NCBI GenBank assembly: GCA_016711405.1
Contig: JADJSZ010000028.1
Location: 23,730 to 87,729 of the forward strand
Direction of reading: 5' to 3'
DNA: 64,000 nt
From: Candidatus Hadersleviella danica
Lineage (GTDB): Bacteria; Chloroflexota; Anaerolineae; Promineifilales; Promineifilaceae
Shown here: positions 45,482-53,687 of the stretch, in pieces
How positions within the stretch are numbered: position 1 is the stretch's first letter
How the letters are laid out: every line of letters starts with the position of its first letter
Made by a program: the position numbers and the translations under genes
Notes under the pieces: model-generated
Told to the model about the DNA's origin: nothing
Database searches by the model: none
Seen by the model: the letters and a program-made list of their open reading frames with translations, nothing else

Positions 45482-45805
45482 ATGCGTATCAAAAAAGGTG
45501 ATACCGTTGAAGTCATTGCTGGTAACGACAAGGGGACACGCGGTGAAGTGCTTCGGGTACTCCCACGCGAAAACCGGATTGTTGTGTCGGGCGTGCGGAT
45601 GGTGAAAAAGCATCAGAAACCCCGCCCCACAGCCGGCGGCCGTCAAACTCAAGGCGGCATTATCGAATTCGAGGCGCCTATGGCTGTTTCGAATGTCATG
45701 CTTGTTTGTCCCCACACTGACCAGCTTACTCGTGTCGGCGTTCGCCGGAACGAAGAAGGCAAGCCTATCCGCTTTTCTAAGAAGAGTGGTAAGGACATTG
45801 ACTAA
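45482..45805 (+). CDS. rplX: Ribosomal protein L24
   Basis: 50S assembly protein, 107 residues. MRIKKGDTVEVIAGNDKGTRGEVLRVLP is the KOW domain (shown as starting motif MRIKKGDTVEVIAGNDKG), followed by HQKPRPTAGGRQTQGGI. ATG 45482 follows AAGGAGATCATC; the upstream in-frame extension is rejected. Confidence 0.96.
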   Translation: MRIKKGDTVEVIAGNDKGTRGEVLRVLPRENRIVVSGVRMVKKHQKPRPTAGGRQTQGGIIEFEAPMAVSNVMLVCPHTDQLTRVGVRRNEEGKPIRFSKKSGKDID

Positions 45806-45881
45806 TGTGGCGGAAACTGACGTTGGTCAATCGCCTCGTGGCCTGCATGTACAACGCATGTAGTTGGAGGCGCTGAAGGGA

Positions 45882-46432
45882 ATGGCAATGTTCAAGTCTA
45901 CACAGATTACTTACAAAGAAGATGTAGTTCCAGCTCTGATTAAGGAGTTTGGCTACGAAAATGTGATGCAAGTGCCCAAAATTACCAAAGTTGTTATCAA
46001 CGTTGGTTTAGGCGAGGCACTGGATAACGCCAAGGCAATTGATTTTGCCGTGCGCGATATTGAACAAATTACAGGTCAAAAACCAGTTTTGACCAAAGCG
46101 AAAACGTCTATTGCAGGTTTTAAACTGCGTGAGGGACGTATTATTGGGGTGAAGGTGACTTTGCGCGGCGAGCGGATGTGGGCGTTTTACAACGGCTCAT
46201 CCATTTGGCTCTGCCTCGTACCCGCGATTTTCAAGGGGTGTCGCCTAACTCATTCGACGGCCGTGGCAACTACACTTTGGGGTTGCGCGAGCAGTTGATT
46301 TTTCCTGAAATTGACTACGACAAAATTGACAAGCTTCGGGGTCTGAGCGTGACGGTCACGACGACTGCACAGACGGATGAAGAAGGTCGTCGCCTATTAG
46401 CCCTATTGGGCATGCCCTTTCGGCGTGACTAG
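45882..46432 (+). CDS. rplE: Ribosomal protein L5, one frameshift
   Basis: 50S central-protuberance protein binding 5S rRNA, 183 residues when restored. VPKITKVVINVGLGEA, GQKPVLTKAKTSIAGFKLREG and, after the break, RDFQGVSPNSFDGRGNYTLG with EQLIFPEIDYDKI. The frame fails at 46193: one C is missing from AACCGG, and restoring it gives AFYNRLIHLALPRTRDF. Start ATG 45882, GGAGG eleven bases upstream. Confidence 0.94.
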
Positions 46433-46444
46433 GAGTTAGAACAC

Positions 46445-46627
46445 ATGGCGAAGAAATCTATGATTGTGCGCGAAGAGCGCCGTAAGTACAAAGTCCGTGT
46501 CCATAACCGGTGCAAGTTGTGCGGCCGTCCCCGTGGTTATTACCGCCGGTTTAGCCTGTGCCGTATTTGTCTGCGTGAAGAGGGTCTGAAGGGAAATATC
46601 CCCGGGCTGGCCAAGTCGAGTTGGTAG
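46445..46627 (+). CDS. rpsN: Ribosomal protein S14, zinc-binding type
   Basis: Short (60-residue) 30S protein with two CxxC zinc motifs: CKLCGRPRGYYRRFSLCRIC. MAKKSMIVREERRKYKVR and RELA-type end (GNIPGLAKSSW) are typical of the C+ form. It sits in the normal place between rplE and rpsH. Confidence 0.96.
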   Translation: MAKKSMIVREERRKYKVRVHNRCKLCGRPRGYYRRFSLCRICLREEGLKGNIPGLAKSSW

Positions 46628-46639
46628 AGGTAAGACGCT

Positions 46640-47047
46640 ATGTCAATGAGTGATCCCATCGCTGATATGTTGACACGCATTCGCAATGCGATGTCTCGTC
46701 AGCATAAGACCGTATCCATGCCCAGCTCTAAGCTCAAGCTGGCAATCGCGAATGTATTGAAGGATGAAGGCTACATCACTGATTTTCAGGTGGTAGAGCA
46801 GGCTCCCTTCTCGGTATTGCAAATAGCACTCAAATATGTGGGTGATAAAAAGAATCGCCGTCCTGTGATTACAGGATTGCAACGTGTAAGCAAACCCGGC
46901 CGTCGCGTGTACGTTGGCAAAAAAGAAATTCCTTGGGTTCTGAGCGGGATGGGTATTTCCATCGTGACGACTTCTCAAGGGGTAATGACGGGCCACAAGG
47001 CTCGCCGCCTCGGTGTAGGTGGTGAAGTTTTGTGCCGCATTTGGTAG
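46640..47047 (+). CDS. rpsH: Ribosomal protein S8
   Basis: 30S primary rRNA-binding protein, 135 residues; in other bacteria a translational repressor of this operon. MSDPIADMLTRIRNAMSRQH, ISKPGRRVYVGK-like (VSKPGRRVYVGKKEIP) and GIVTTSQGVMTGHKAR..GGEVLC-type end are conserved. ATG at 46640 or 46646 are both possible (MSMSDP). Confidence 0.96.
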   Translation: MSMSDPIADMLTRIRNAMSRQHKTVSMPSSKLKLAIANVLKDEGYITDFQVVEQAPFSVLQIALKYVGDKKNRRPVITGLQRVSKPGRRVYVGKKEIPWVLSGMGISIVTTSQGVMTGHKARRLGVGGEVLCRIW

Positions 47048-47056
47048 GAGGATTTC

Positions 47057-47602
47057 ATGTCTCGTATTGGCAAAAGTCCAATCACCCTACCCGCTGGCGT
47101 AATCGTAGACGTGCAGAAAGGGAATGAGGTGACTGTGAAGGGCAAGAAGGGGCAGTTGGTGAATCGTTTCGATGCGGATTTGGCCATCAAAATTGAAGAT
47201 GGCATTATCCGTGTGGAACGGCCGACTGATTCCCGTGAACATCGCTCCTTGCACGGCCTCACCCGCTCTTTGCTGAACAATATGGTTGTTGGCGTGAGTG
47301 AAGGGTTCCAGAAAAAACTGGATATTGAAGGTGTCGGCTATCGCAGTGAAATGAATGGCGATAAGCTGGTGTTGATTGTGGGGTATTCTCACCCTGTGAC
47401 GATTGACCCACCCCCGAACACGGGTTTTGCCGTTGAAAATCGCGGCCGTCAAATTACGATTTCGGGTATTGATAAACAAGTTGTGGGCGCAGTTGCCGCC
47501 CAAATCCGCAGAGTTCGCCCCCCAGAACCCTACAAGGGCAAGGGGATTCGCTATGCAGGCGAACAAGTTCGGCGCAAAGCTGGCAAGGCAGGGAAGGTAT
47601 AA
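47057..47602 (+). CDS. rplF: Ribosomal protein L6
   Basis: 50S protein near the GTPase centre, 181 residues. MSRIGKSPITLPAGV, HGLTRSLLNNMVVGVSEGFQKKLDIEGVGYR (in parts), GYSHPV and RRVRPPEPYKGKGIRYAGEQV are diagnostic. AGGAGGATTTC before ATG. Confidence 0.96.
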   Translation: MSRIGKSPITLPAGVIVDVQKGNEVTVKGKKGQLVNRFDADLAIKIEDGIIRVERPTDSREHRSLHGLTRSLLNNMVVGVSEGFQKKLDIEGVGYRSEMNGDKLVLIVGYSHPVTIDPPPNTGFAVENRGRQITISGIDKQVVGAVAAQIRRVRPPEPYKGKGIRYAGEQVRRKAGKAGKV

Positions 47603-47603
47603 C

Positions 47604-47965
47604 ATGTCTGCTACTACAAGCATCGCACGCAAACGTCGCCATTACCGGATGCGCCGTACCCTGATGGGTACGGCCGAACGGCCGCGGCTGAATGTGTTCC
47701 GTAGTCTTGAGCATATTTATGTTCAAGTTATTGATGATGTCGCTGGGCACACCCTTGCGTCGGCCTCTACTTTAGATAAGAAGTTGGCGGCCGAACTCGA
47801 TGGGAAGACCAAAAAGAGCAAGCCACCTTGGTTGGTAAAGCAGTTGCCGAGCGTGCCTTGGCCGCTGGTGTAACCCAAGTGGTTTTCGACCGTGGGGGGT
47901 ATCTTTACCACGGCCGTATTCAAGCTTTGGCAGATGGTGCCCGCGAAGGCGGATTACAGTTCTAG
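47604..47965 (+). CDS. rplR: Ribosomal protein L18, one frameshift
   Basis: 50S protein binding 5S rRNA, 120 residues when restored. RKRRHYRMRRTLMGTAERPRLNVFRS (in parts), HIYVQVIDDVAGHTLASAST, and after the break VVFDRGGYLYHGRIQALADGAREGGL. One G is missing at 47822 (AAGGCC read as AAGCC); adding it restores SKATLVGKAVAERALAAGV. The hairpin 47962-47994 includes its stop codon. Confidence 0.93.
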
Positions 47966-47994
47966 CCTAGGCATTTTGCATAGGTCTAGGCTAG
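47962..47994 (+). other. Intercistronic hairpin rplR-rpsE
   Basis: CTAGCCTAG pairs perfectly with CTAGGCTAG and contains the rplR stop codon. It could influence relative expression of L18 and S5. Confidence 0.5.
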
Positions 47995-48007
47995 GTAGGA
48001 AAAAAGC

Positions 48008-48544
48008 ATGGGTCAGAGACGGCAAAACAACTACAGTGGTCAACAACAGACACAATCTGAGCTGGATGAGCGCATCATTGATATCGCTCGTGTAGCTAAA
48101 GTGATTAAGGGCGGCCGCCGCTTCGCCTTCCGCGTTACTGTCGTGGTTGGTGACAACAACGGCAGTGTTGGCTTGGGTGTGGGCAAAGCCCGCGCCGTGC
48201 CAGATGCCATCCGCAAAGCATTGGAAGCGGCCCGCAAAGAAATGGGGCGTGTTTCGATGGTTGGCACAACCGTGCCTCACGACATCATCGGCAAGCATGG
48301 CGCGGCTAAAGTATTGCTCAAGCCCGCTTCCCCCGGTACAGGGGTTATTGCTGGTGGTGGTGTGCGTGCAGTCGTGGAAGCGGCTGGTTACAAGGACATC
48401 CTTTCCAAATCTTTGGGAAGTGATAACACCTTGAATGTAATTCGAGCCACCATTGATGGGTTGAAACATCTCAAGTATGTCGAACAAGAAGCCGCCCAAC
48501 GCGGTAAAGACGTGCGCGATGTGAAACCATTCTGGAGTCGCTAA
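48008..48544 (+). CDS. rpsE: Ribosomal protein S5
   Basis: 30S accuracy protein, 178 residues. LDERIIDIARVAKVIKGGRRF, GDNNGSVGLGVGKARAVPDAIRKA, PHDIIGKHGAAKVLLKPASPGTGVIAGG (in parts) and SDNTLNVIRATIDGLKHL are conserved. It follows the hairpin in the rplR-rpsE gap; the ribosome site is TAGGAAAAAAGC. Confidence 0.95.
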   Translation: MGQRRQNNYSGQQQTQSELDERIIDIARVAKVIKGGRRFAFRVTVVVGDNNGSVGLGVGKARAVPDAIRKALEAARKEMGRVSMVGTTVPHDIIGKHGAAKVLLKPASPGTGVIAGGGVRAVVEAAGYKDILSKSLGSDNTLNVIRATIDGLKHLKYVEQEAAQRGKDVRDVKPFWSR

Positions 48545-48545
48545 C

Positions 48546-48728
48546 ATGGCAAAAATACGCATTACTTATAAGAAAAGTGCCATTGGGTACAAAAAAGACC
48601 AAAAAGAGACCATTCGCGCCCTCGGGTTTAGCAAGCTCAACCAAGTGGTAGAGCATGATGACAACCCAGTCATTCGTGGGATGGTGAATAAGGTCGTTCA
48701 TTTGGTTGTAGTCGAAGAGGTAAATTAA
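48546..48728 (+). CDS. rpmD: Ribosomal protein L30
   Basis: 50S protein, 60 residues: KIRITYKKSAIGYKKDQKETIRALGFSKLNQVVEHDDNPVIRGMVNKV (typical KS-x-I-G and L-x-L-x-x-x-x-V-x-x-x-D pattern). Single-base gaps to both neighbours suggest coupling. Confidence 0.96.
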   Translation: MAKIRITYKKSAIGYKKDQKETIRALGFSKLNQVVEHDDNPVIRGMVNKVVHLVVVEEVN

Positions 48729-48729
48729 C

Positions 48730-49188
48730 ATGAAATTAAACGATCTGCGTCCCAATGCTGGGTCCGTTAAGAAGCGCAAGCGAGTGGGTCGTGGTATCGC
48801 GGCTGGGCAAGGTAAAACTGCCGGCCGTGGTACCAAGGGTCAGGGCGCACGTAGTGGCGGTGGTAAAGGGATTTACTTTGAAGGTGGTCAGTTACCACTG
48901 GCGCGTCGGTTGCCCTACAAGCGAGGCTTTACCAACCGAGGCAAAATTCATTATCACCCCGTCAATATCGGTGTGTTTGTTGAATTGGAAATCGAAGCAG
49001 GTACAGAAGTTGACCTTGCTTACATGGTTTCGTTAGGGTTGCTTCGCAAAGTTACGGACCCCGTGGTTGTGCTGGGGGATGGTGACTTGAACGTGGCGCT
49101 TACCGTTAAAGCGCATCGCTTCTCGAAATCGGCCGTCCAAAAAATTGAAGCGGCTGGCGGCAAAGCCGAAGTTGTTGCTTTGGTTTAG
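48730..49188 (+). CDS. rplO: Ribosomal protein L15
   Basis: 50S protein, 152 residues. MKLNDLRPNAGSVKKRKRVGRG, GKTAGRGTKGQGARSGGG, FEGGQLPLARRLPYKRGF and the C-terminal VKAHRFSKSAVQKIEAAGG are diagnostic. Start one base after the L30 stop. Confidence 0.96.
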   Translation: MKLNDLRPNAGSVKKRKRVGRGIAAGQGKTAGRGTKGQGARSGGGKGIYFEGGQLPLARRLPYKRGFTNRGKIHYHPVNIGVFVELEIEAGTEVDLAYMVSLGLLRKVTDPVVVLGDGDLNVALTVKAHRFSKSAVQKIEAAGGKAEVVALV

Positions 49189-49200
49189 GAGTAAGCTGAT

Positions 49201-50622
49201 ATGAGATTGTTAGACTCAATTCGCACAGCGTTTACTCTGCCTGATTTGCGCCGCCGCATCCTATTTACCATTGGTATCATGGTAATCTATCGGTTGACGG
49301 CCAATATCCCCGTGCCGGGGGTAGACCTCAATGCGTGGTTTACTTTTACCAACAGTGGGGCACAAGGTGGCTTGCTGGGCGTGCTCGATATGCTCTCTCG
49401 TGGGGCGGTTAGCAACTTTTCGGTCATGGCGATGGGGGTTTATCCCTATATCACCGCCTCGATTATTATTCAGTTGATAACCCCCATTATCCCTTATCTG
49501 CGCGAACTGCAGGAAGAGGGTGAACAGGGGCGCAATCGTATTACCAAAATAACCTATTACTTCACTGTGCCCTTGGCTATTGCCCAAGCGGTAGGTCAGA
49601 TTCGGTTAATTGGGTTTTCGTTTGCGGGCACGGCCGGGGGCGATGTGTTGTCGCAAATTTTGCCCCAATTTGGCTTTAGCTCGGCCGCAAACATCTTGCC
49701 CACCCTCACCACGCTTTTGGCGATGGTCGGTGGCACCATGTTTGCTATTTGGCTGGGTGAACTAATCACCGAAAATGGGATTGGCCAAGGTATTTCGCTC
49801 ATTATCTTTAGTGGTATTGCATCGCAAATTCCACAGAATTTGCTGGGCTTATTTACCACAACGGAAACGGATAATACGGCTCGTATCTTCTCGCTGGCGG
49901 CTTTTATCATCATCACACTCGTGACAGTGTTTGTGATTGTGATGGTTCAAGAGGGTGAGCGACGAATTCCTGTGCAATATAGCCGGCAGATGCGCGGCCG
50001 TAAAATGTACCAAGGACAACGGAGCCACCTTCCGCTCAAGGTCAATACAGCGGGGATGATTCCGATTATCTTCGCCCAAGCTCTTTTGACATTCCCCCCC
50101 CTGTTGGCCAGCTTCTTTGTGCCGACGGGTTTGGCTGTGGAAAACGAAGGTGGATTGGTCGGTTTTGCCCGTAGTGTGTCTGAGGGATTTAATGCGGGGT
50201 CTGACCCAGCCTTAAATGGCATTGCTTTCAGCTTGTATTGGATTATGACCTTCTTGTTTGTCGCTGGCTTCACCTTCTTTTATACAGATGTGATGATTAA
50301 GCAACAGCGGCTGGCGCAAAATCTGCAACAACGCGGTGGCTTTGTCCCCGGTATTCGTCCCGGCAAGAAGACTTCTGAGTACATCACGGCCGTTGTCCGT
50401 CGCATTACCTTCGTGGGAGCTATCTTCTTAGCCACCATTTCCGTTTTGCCCGGCATTATGCAATTCCTTGGGTGGGCCTTAAACATTCCCGGTTTGGGGC
50501 AAAGTGCCTTTGTTATCAACGGTGCGGGCTTAATCATTGTGGTTGGTGTGGTGCTAGACACCATGCGCCAGATTGAAGCACAGCTCATCATGCGTAATTA
50601 CGAGAGCACAATAACAGGCTAA
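49201..50622 (+). CDS. secY: Preprotein translocase subunit SecY
   Basis: Ten-helix channel of the Sec system, 473 residues (family ~430-440). NIPVPGVDLN, MALGVYPYITASIIIQLL-like (MGVYPYITASIIIQLITP), plug region GGLLGVLDMLSRGAVSNFSVMAMG (in parts), NGIGQGISLIIF, EGERRIPVQYSRQMRGRKMYQGQ (in parts) and the C-terminal GVVLDTMRQIEAQLIMRNYE are present. Extra residues lie in a loop around ~145-170 and ~320-345. TAA overlaps the adk ATG. Confidence 0.96.
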   Translation: MRLLDSIRTAFTLPDLRRRILFTIGIMVIYRLTANIPVPGVDLNAWFTFTNSGAQGGLLGVLDMLSRGAVSNFSVMAMGVYPYITASIIIQLITPIIPYLRELQEEGEQGRNRITKITYYFTVPLAIAQAVGQIRLIGFSFAGTAGGDVLSQILPQFGFSSAANILPTLTTLLAMVGGTMFAIWLGELITENGIGQGISLIIFSGIASQIPQNLLGLFTTTETDNTARIFSLAAFIIITLVTVFVIVMVQEGERRIPVQYSRQMRGRKMYQGQRSHLPLKVNTAGMIPIIFAQALLTFPPLLASFFVPTGLAVENEGGLVGFARSVSEGFNAGSDPALNGIAFSLYWIMTFLFVAGFTFFYTDVMIKQQRLAQNLQQRGGFVPGIRPGKKTSEYITAVVRRITFVGAIFLATISVLPGIMQFLGWALNIPGLGQSAFVINGAGLIIVVGVVLDTMRQIEAQLIMRNYESTITG

Positions 50623-51209
50623 TGGCTGATAACAGAAAAACATTTGTTGTTCTGATGGGCGCTCCCGGAGCAGGTAAAGGCACACAAGCCAAAATCCTGC
50701 AAGAAGTGCTCGGGTTGCCCCAAGTGGCAACAGGCGATTTGTTCCGCGAGAACCTAAAAAACGAAACAGAGCTGGGCAAGTTGGCAAAGACCTACATGGA
50801 CAAAGGCCAACTTGTTCCCGATGAAGTGACGGTTGCCATGGTGCGTGACCGTCTTTCTCGGCCGGATTGTGTATCGGGAGCCATCTTAGATGGCTTTCCC
50901 CGCACTCCCGCGCAAGCAATCGCTCTGAATAAGCTCCTCGAAGAGTTTAATGGTCACATTAACATCGTCCCCTTTATCAACGTCAATCAAGAGGTGTTGA
51001 TTACCCGACTGCAAAAGCGGTCGGAAATAGAGGGACGTGCGGATGATAATGCCGAGACCATTCTCACGCGGATGAAAGTTTATCGCGAACAAACCGCTCC
51101 TTTGCTCAACTATTTTCAGGAACGCGAGTTATTAGTGGAAATTGATGGCGACCGTTCCGTCGAAGTTGTGAGCGCAGAATTGCAAGACGTTATTCGCCAA
51201 GCATCTTGA
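50622..51209 (+). CDS. adk: Adenylate kinase, short form
   Basis: ATP + AMP to 2 ADP, 195 residues. P-loop MGAPGAGKGTQAKIL, QVATGDLFRENL, GAILDGFPRTPAQA and the short lid RLQKRSEIEGRADDNAETILTRMKVYREQTAPLL (in parts). The long zinc-type lid is missing, as in short bacterial and eukaryotic-like kinases. ATG overlaps the secY stop by one base, so the genes are coupled. In most bacteria map and infA follow; they do not here. Confidence 0.94.
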   Translation: MADNRKTFVVLMGAPGAGKGTQAKILQEVLGLPQVATGDLFRENLKNETELGKLAKTYMDKGQLVPDEVTVAMVRDRLSRPDCVSGAILDGFPRTPAQAIALNKLLEEFNGHINIVPFINVNQEVLITRLQKRSEIEGRADDNAETILTRMKVYREQTAPLLNYFQERELLVEIDGDRSVEVVSAELQDVIRQAS

Positions 51210-51257
51210 AAATCGCTATGGCTACCAAATAGAGCCTTGGTTGCCATAAAATTCGGC

Positions 51258-51286
51258 AAGACAATTGTCATGCCTTCTGTTACAAT
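51258..51286 (+). promoter_or_regulatory. Weak promoter upstream of rpmJ
   Basis: AAGACA (51258-51263), 17 bases, TACAAT (51281-51286). Followed by the hairpin CCAGCAA/TTGCTGG at 51299-51317. Confidence 0.35.
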
Positions 51287-51298
51287 AGTCCGCTGTTG

Positions 51299-51317
51299 CC
51301 AGCAAGCTGTTTGCTGG
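51299..51317 (+). other. Hairpin in the rpmJ leader
   Basis: CCAGCAA / TTGCTGG around GCTGT; no strong T-run follows. Confidence 0.4.
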
Positions 51318-51382
51318 TTTAGGCGGGAATCAAGCACAAGGCATGTCTATGCACGGCCGGTAGCACATGTTTGAGGTTTATC

Positions 51383-51496
51383 ATGAAAGTTTCAGCTTCT
51401 GTAAAAAAGCGTTGTCCTAAGTGCAAAATTATTAAAAGAAAAGGTGTCGTGCGTGTGATTTGCGTGAATCCTAATCACAAGCAACGCCAAGGTTAA
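51383..51496 (+). CDS. rpmJ: Ribosomal protein L36
   Basis: 37 residues: MKVSASVKKRCPKCKIIKRKG..VICVNPNHKQRQG (in parts), the zinc-binding CPKC-C-H form. The gene is short but unmistakable. Start ATG 51383 follows GAGGTTTATC. infA, its usual neighbour, is absent. Confidence 0.95.
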   Translation: MKVSASVKKRCPKCKIIKRKGVVRVICVNPNHKQRQG

Positions 51497-51505
51497 GGTG
51501 AAGAT

Positions 51506-51886
51506 ATGGCCCGTATAGCTGGTATTGACATTCCAAATGAAAAGCGTGTGGAAGTAAGCCTCACCTATATTTTTGGCATCGGCCTCAAAAGCAGTCAAGA
51601 TATTTTGGGTAAGGCTGAAATCAGCCCTGACACACGTGTTAAAGACCTGACCGAGGCGGATTTGACAACCCTGCGCCGCATTATTGACGCAGATTACACC
51701 GTGGAAGGTGAGCTTCGCACTGAAGTTTTGCTCAACATCAAACGGTTGTCGGAAATTGGGTGCTACCGTGGTTTACGGCATCGTCGCCACTTGCCCGCAC
51801 GTGGGCAACGTACCCGCACAAATGCCCGTACACGGAAAGGCCCCAAGAAGACAGTCGCTGGGCGCGGCCGTCGTAAAGGCAAATAA
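51506..51886 (+). CDS. rpsM: Ribosomal protein S13
   Basis: 30S head protein in bridges B1a/b, 126 residues. ARIAGIDIPNEKRVEVSLTYIFGIG (in parts), YRGLRHRRHLPARGQRTRTNARTRKGP are diagnostic. AAGGTGAAGAT before ATG 51506. A strong 12-base hairpin follows its stop (51894-51926). Confidence 0.96.
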   Translation: MARIAGIDIPNEKRVEVSLTYIFGIGLKSSQDILGKAEISPDTRVKDLTEADLTTLRRIIDADYTVEGELRTEVLLNIKRLSEIGCYRGLRHRRHLPARGQRTRTNARTRKGPKKTVAGRGRRKGK

Positions 51887-51893
51887 TTTGTGA

Positions 51894-51926
51894 GCGTTCA
51901 GCTAGGATAGTTTTCTAGCTGAACGC
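51894..51926 (+). other. Strong intercistronic hairpin rpsM-rpsK
   Basis: GCGTTCAGCTAG pairs perfectly with CTAGCTGAACGC, nine-base loop. No T-run follows, so termination is unlikely; RNA processing or stability control is possible. Confidence 0.5.
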
Positions 51927-51987
51927 AACCAATCATTTAGGTGCTGGTTCGTTTCGACCAACTTGGCACAACTCTCGGACAGGTAAC

Positions 51988-52380
51988 ATGGCACGTAGAA
52001 AGCAAGCACAAACGCGCAAAAAGATTAAAAAGGTTGTCCCACAGGGGCAAGTCCATATTTACGCTCGATTCAACAACACAATCGTGACGTTTACTGACCT
52101 ACAAGGCAACACACTCTCTTGGTCTAGCTCTGGTAACTCTGGTTTTAAGGGTTCCCGCAAGAGCACGCCCTATGCGGCTGGCTTGGCCGCCCGCAATGCG
52201 GCTAAAATTGCCCAAGATTATGGGGTGATGGAAGTGGAAGTCATCATCAAAGGGCCGGGCCCCGGCCGTGAATCGGCCATCCGTGCCGTGCAATCCTCTG
52301 GCATTAAGGTTCGCTCAATTGCGGATATAACCCCAGTGCCACACAATGGATGTCGGCCGCCAAAGAAGCGTCGCGTCTAA
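51988..52380 (+). CDS. rpsK: Ribosomal protein S11
   Basis: 30S platform protein, 130 residues. GQVHIYARFNNTIVTFTDLQGN, WSSSGNSGFKGSRKSTPYAAG (in parts), VEVIIKGPGPGRESAIRA, DITPVPHNGCRPPKKRRV match the family. A strong hairpin follows (52409-52445). rpsD, which normally separates it from rpoA, is absent. Confidence 0.96.
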   Translation: MARRKQAQTRKKIKKVVPQGQVHIYARFNNTIVTFTDLQGNTLSWSSSGNSGFKGSRKSTPYAAGLAARNAAKIAQDYGVMEVEVIIKGPGPGRESAIRAVQSSGIKVRSIADITPVPHNGCRPPKKRRV

Positions 52381-52408
52381 ACTACCTGTAAGTGTTCAGC
52401 TTTTTCCC

Positions 52409-52445
52409 AAACTGGGTGCTTCTTAACTAACCGAGCACCCAGTTT
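52409..52445 (+). other. Hairpin rpsK-rpoA
   Basis: AAACTGGGTGCT / AGCACCCAGTTT around a 13-base loop. TTTC then TTGC follow, a weak T tract, so partial termination is possible. Confidence 0.5.
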
Positions 52446-52538
52446 CTTGCTGAATACATACAATTCATTCTTAGTCGCGGTTATTTATGGCGCGTTTTTG
52501 CCCGCTTGAAGCGGGCGCGAACGCTGGAGGTCGTTGAA

Positions 52539-53504
52539 TTGACTATCAACAACTTGGTTCAACCAAAAATCGAAACGTCTGCGATTACCCAGCAGTACGG
52601 CAAATTTATCGTTAGCCCGCTAGAGCGGGGGTATGGTGTCACCCTCGGCAACTCATTGCGCCGGGTGTTGCTCTCCTCGTTACCGGGGGCGGCCATCACC
52701 TCTATTAGAGTCACCGATGTGTCGCATGAATTTTCGGCGATTACGGGTGTGCGCGAAGACATGATGCAACTCATTCTGAATATCAAGCAATTGCGCTTGA
52801 AGATTTATGAAGGGGATGTGTCGCGGATGCGTTTAGAGGTGCATGGCGCAGGTACGGTCACGGCCGCTGACATTATGTTGCCAGCGGAAGTGGAAATTAT
52901 GAACCCCGACCAATATCTGTTCTCCGTGGATACGGATGACACCTTTTTGGAAATTGAAATGACGGCCGAAACAGGCCGTGGTTACTCTCCTGCCGAAGAG
53001 CGCAACCGCCTGCCCATTGGCGAATTGCCTGTAGATGCCATTTTCAGCCCCGTGATGCGCGTTGGGTACGATGTGGAAAAAACCCGTGTCGGCCAAGATG
53101 CGAATTACGACAAACTCATCATTGAGATTTGGACGGATGGCACGATTCGCCCCGAAGAAGCCCTGTCGCAAGCGTCTCATGTGATGATTCAGCAATTGCG
53201 GCCGTTGGCTGGGGTGAGCGAAGAATCCCTTTTACCAGATTTGCCAGAGGTGTATGATGCCCATGCCATTCCCAACGAGTGGTATGACACGCCAATTGAG
53301 CAACTCGACCTGAGCGTGCGGGTGTTTAACTCGCTCAAGCGCACAGGGATTACCAAAGTGGGTGAAATGTTGGAAATGCTAGACCGTGGTGAAGAAACCA
53401 TGCTGGCCATCCGCAACTTTGGTGAAAAATCGTTGGATGAGCTGAAGGTGCAATTGCGCCAAAAAGGCTTTTTGAGAGACGAAGAGGACACGGTTAGCAT
53501 GTAG
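52539..53504 (+). CDS. rpoA: RNA polymerase alpha subunit
   Basis: Core enzyme assembly platform, about 321 residues from TTG 52539, which has GGAGG eight bases upstream. An in-frame TTG at 52506 would add eleven residues overlapping a CCCGCTTGAAGCGGG hairpin and is less likely. N-terminal domain: PLERGYGVTLGNSLRRVLLSSLPG; C-terminal domain: ELDLSVRVFNSLKRTGITKVGEML and RNFGEKSLDELKVQL. The stop is followed by a terminator at 53577-53607. Confidence 0.95.
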   Translation: MTINNLVQPKIETSAITQQYGKFIVSPLERGYGVTLGNSLRRVLLSSLPGAAITSIRVTDVSHEFSAITGVREDMMQLILNIKQLRLKIYEGDVSRMRLEVHGAGTVTAADIMLPAEVEIMNPDQYLFSVDTDDTFLEIEMTAETGRGYSPAEERNRLPIGELPVDAIFSPVMRVGYDVEKTRVGQDANYDKLIIEIWTDGTIRPEEALSQASHVMIQQLRPLAGVSEESLLPDLPEVYDAHAIPNEWYDTPIEQLDLSVRVFNSLKRTGITKVGEMLEMLDRGEETMLAIRNFGEKSLDELKVQLRQKGFLRDEEDTVSM

Positions 53505-53576
53505 CTAAATCGGTGCCGTGAGGCAACGATTGACGGCCGTGCCCGAACAATTACATGTTTACTTTGCCACAGCCTG

Positions 53577-53610
53577 AACCTGACAGGTCTTTCTGACCTG
53601 TCAGGTTTTG
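53577..53610 (+). terminator. Terminator after rpoA
   Basis: AACCTGACAGGTC and GACCTGTCAGGTT form a perfect 13-base stem with a five-base loop, then TTG. The CCTGACAGGTC hairpin is also a widespread bacterial intergenic word, so it may be a repeat. Confidence 0.6.
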
Positions 53611-53687
53611 TCGCTATAACAAAGTAGAGATGTCCTACCTACACGTTTGCCATGCAGGCGTGAAGCTACACATATCTGAGGTGAAAC

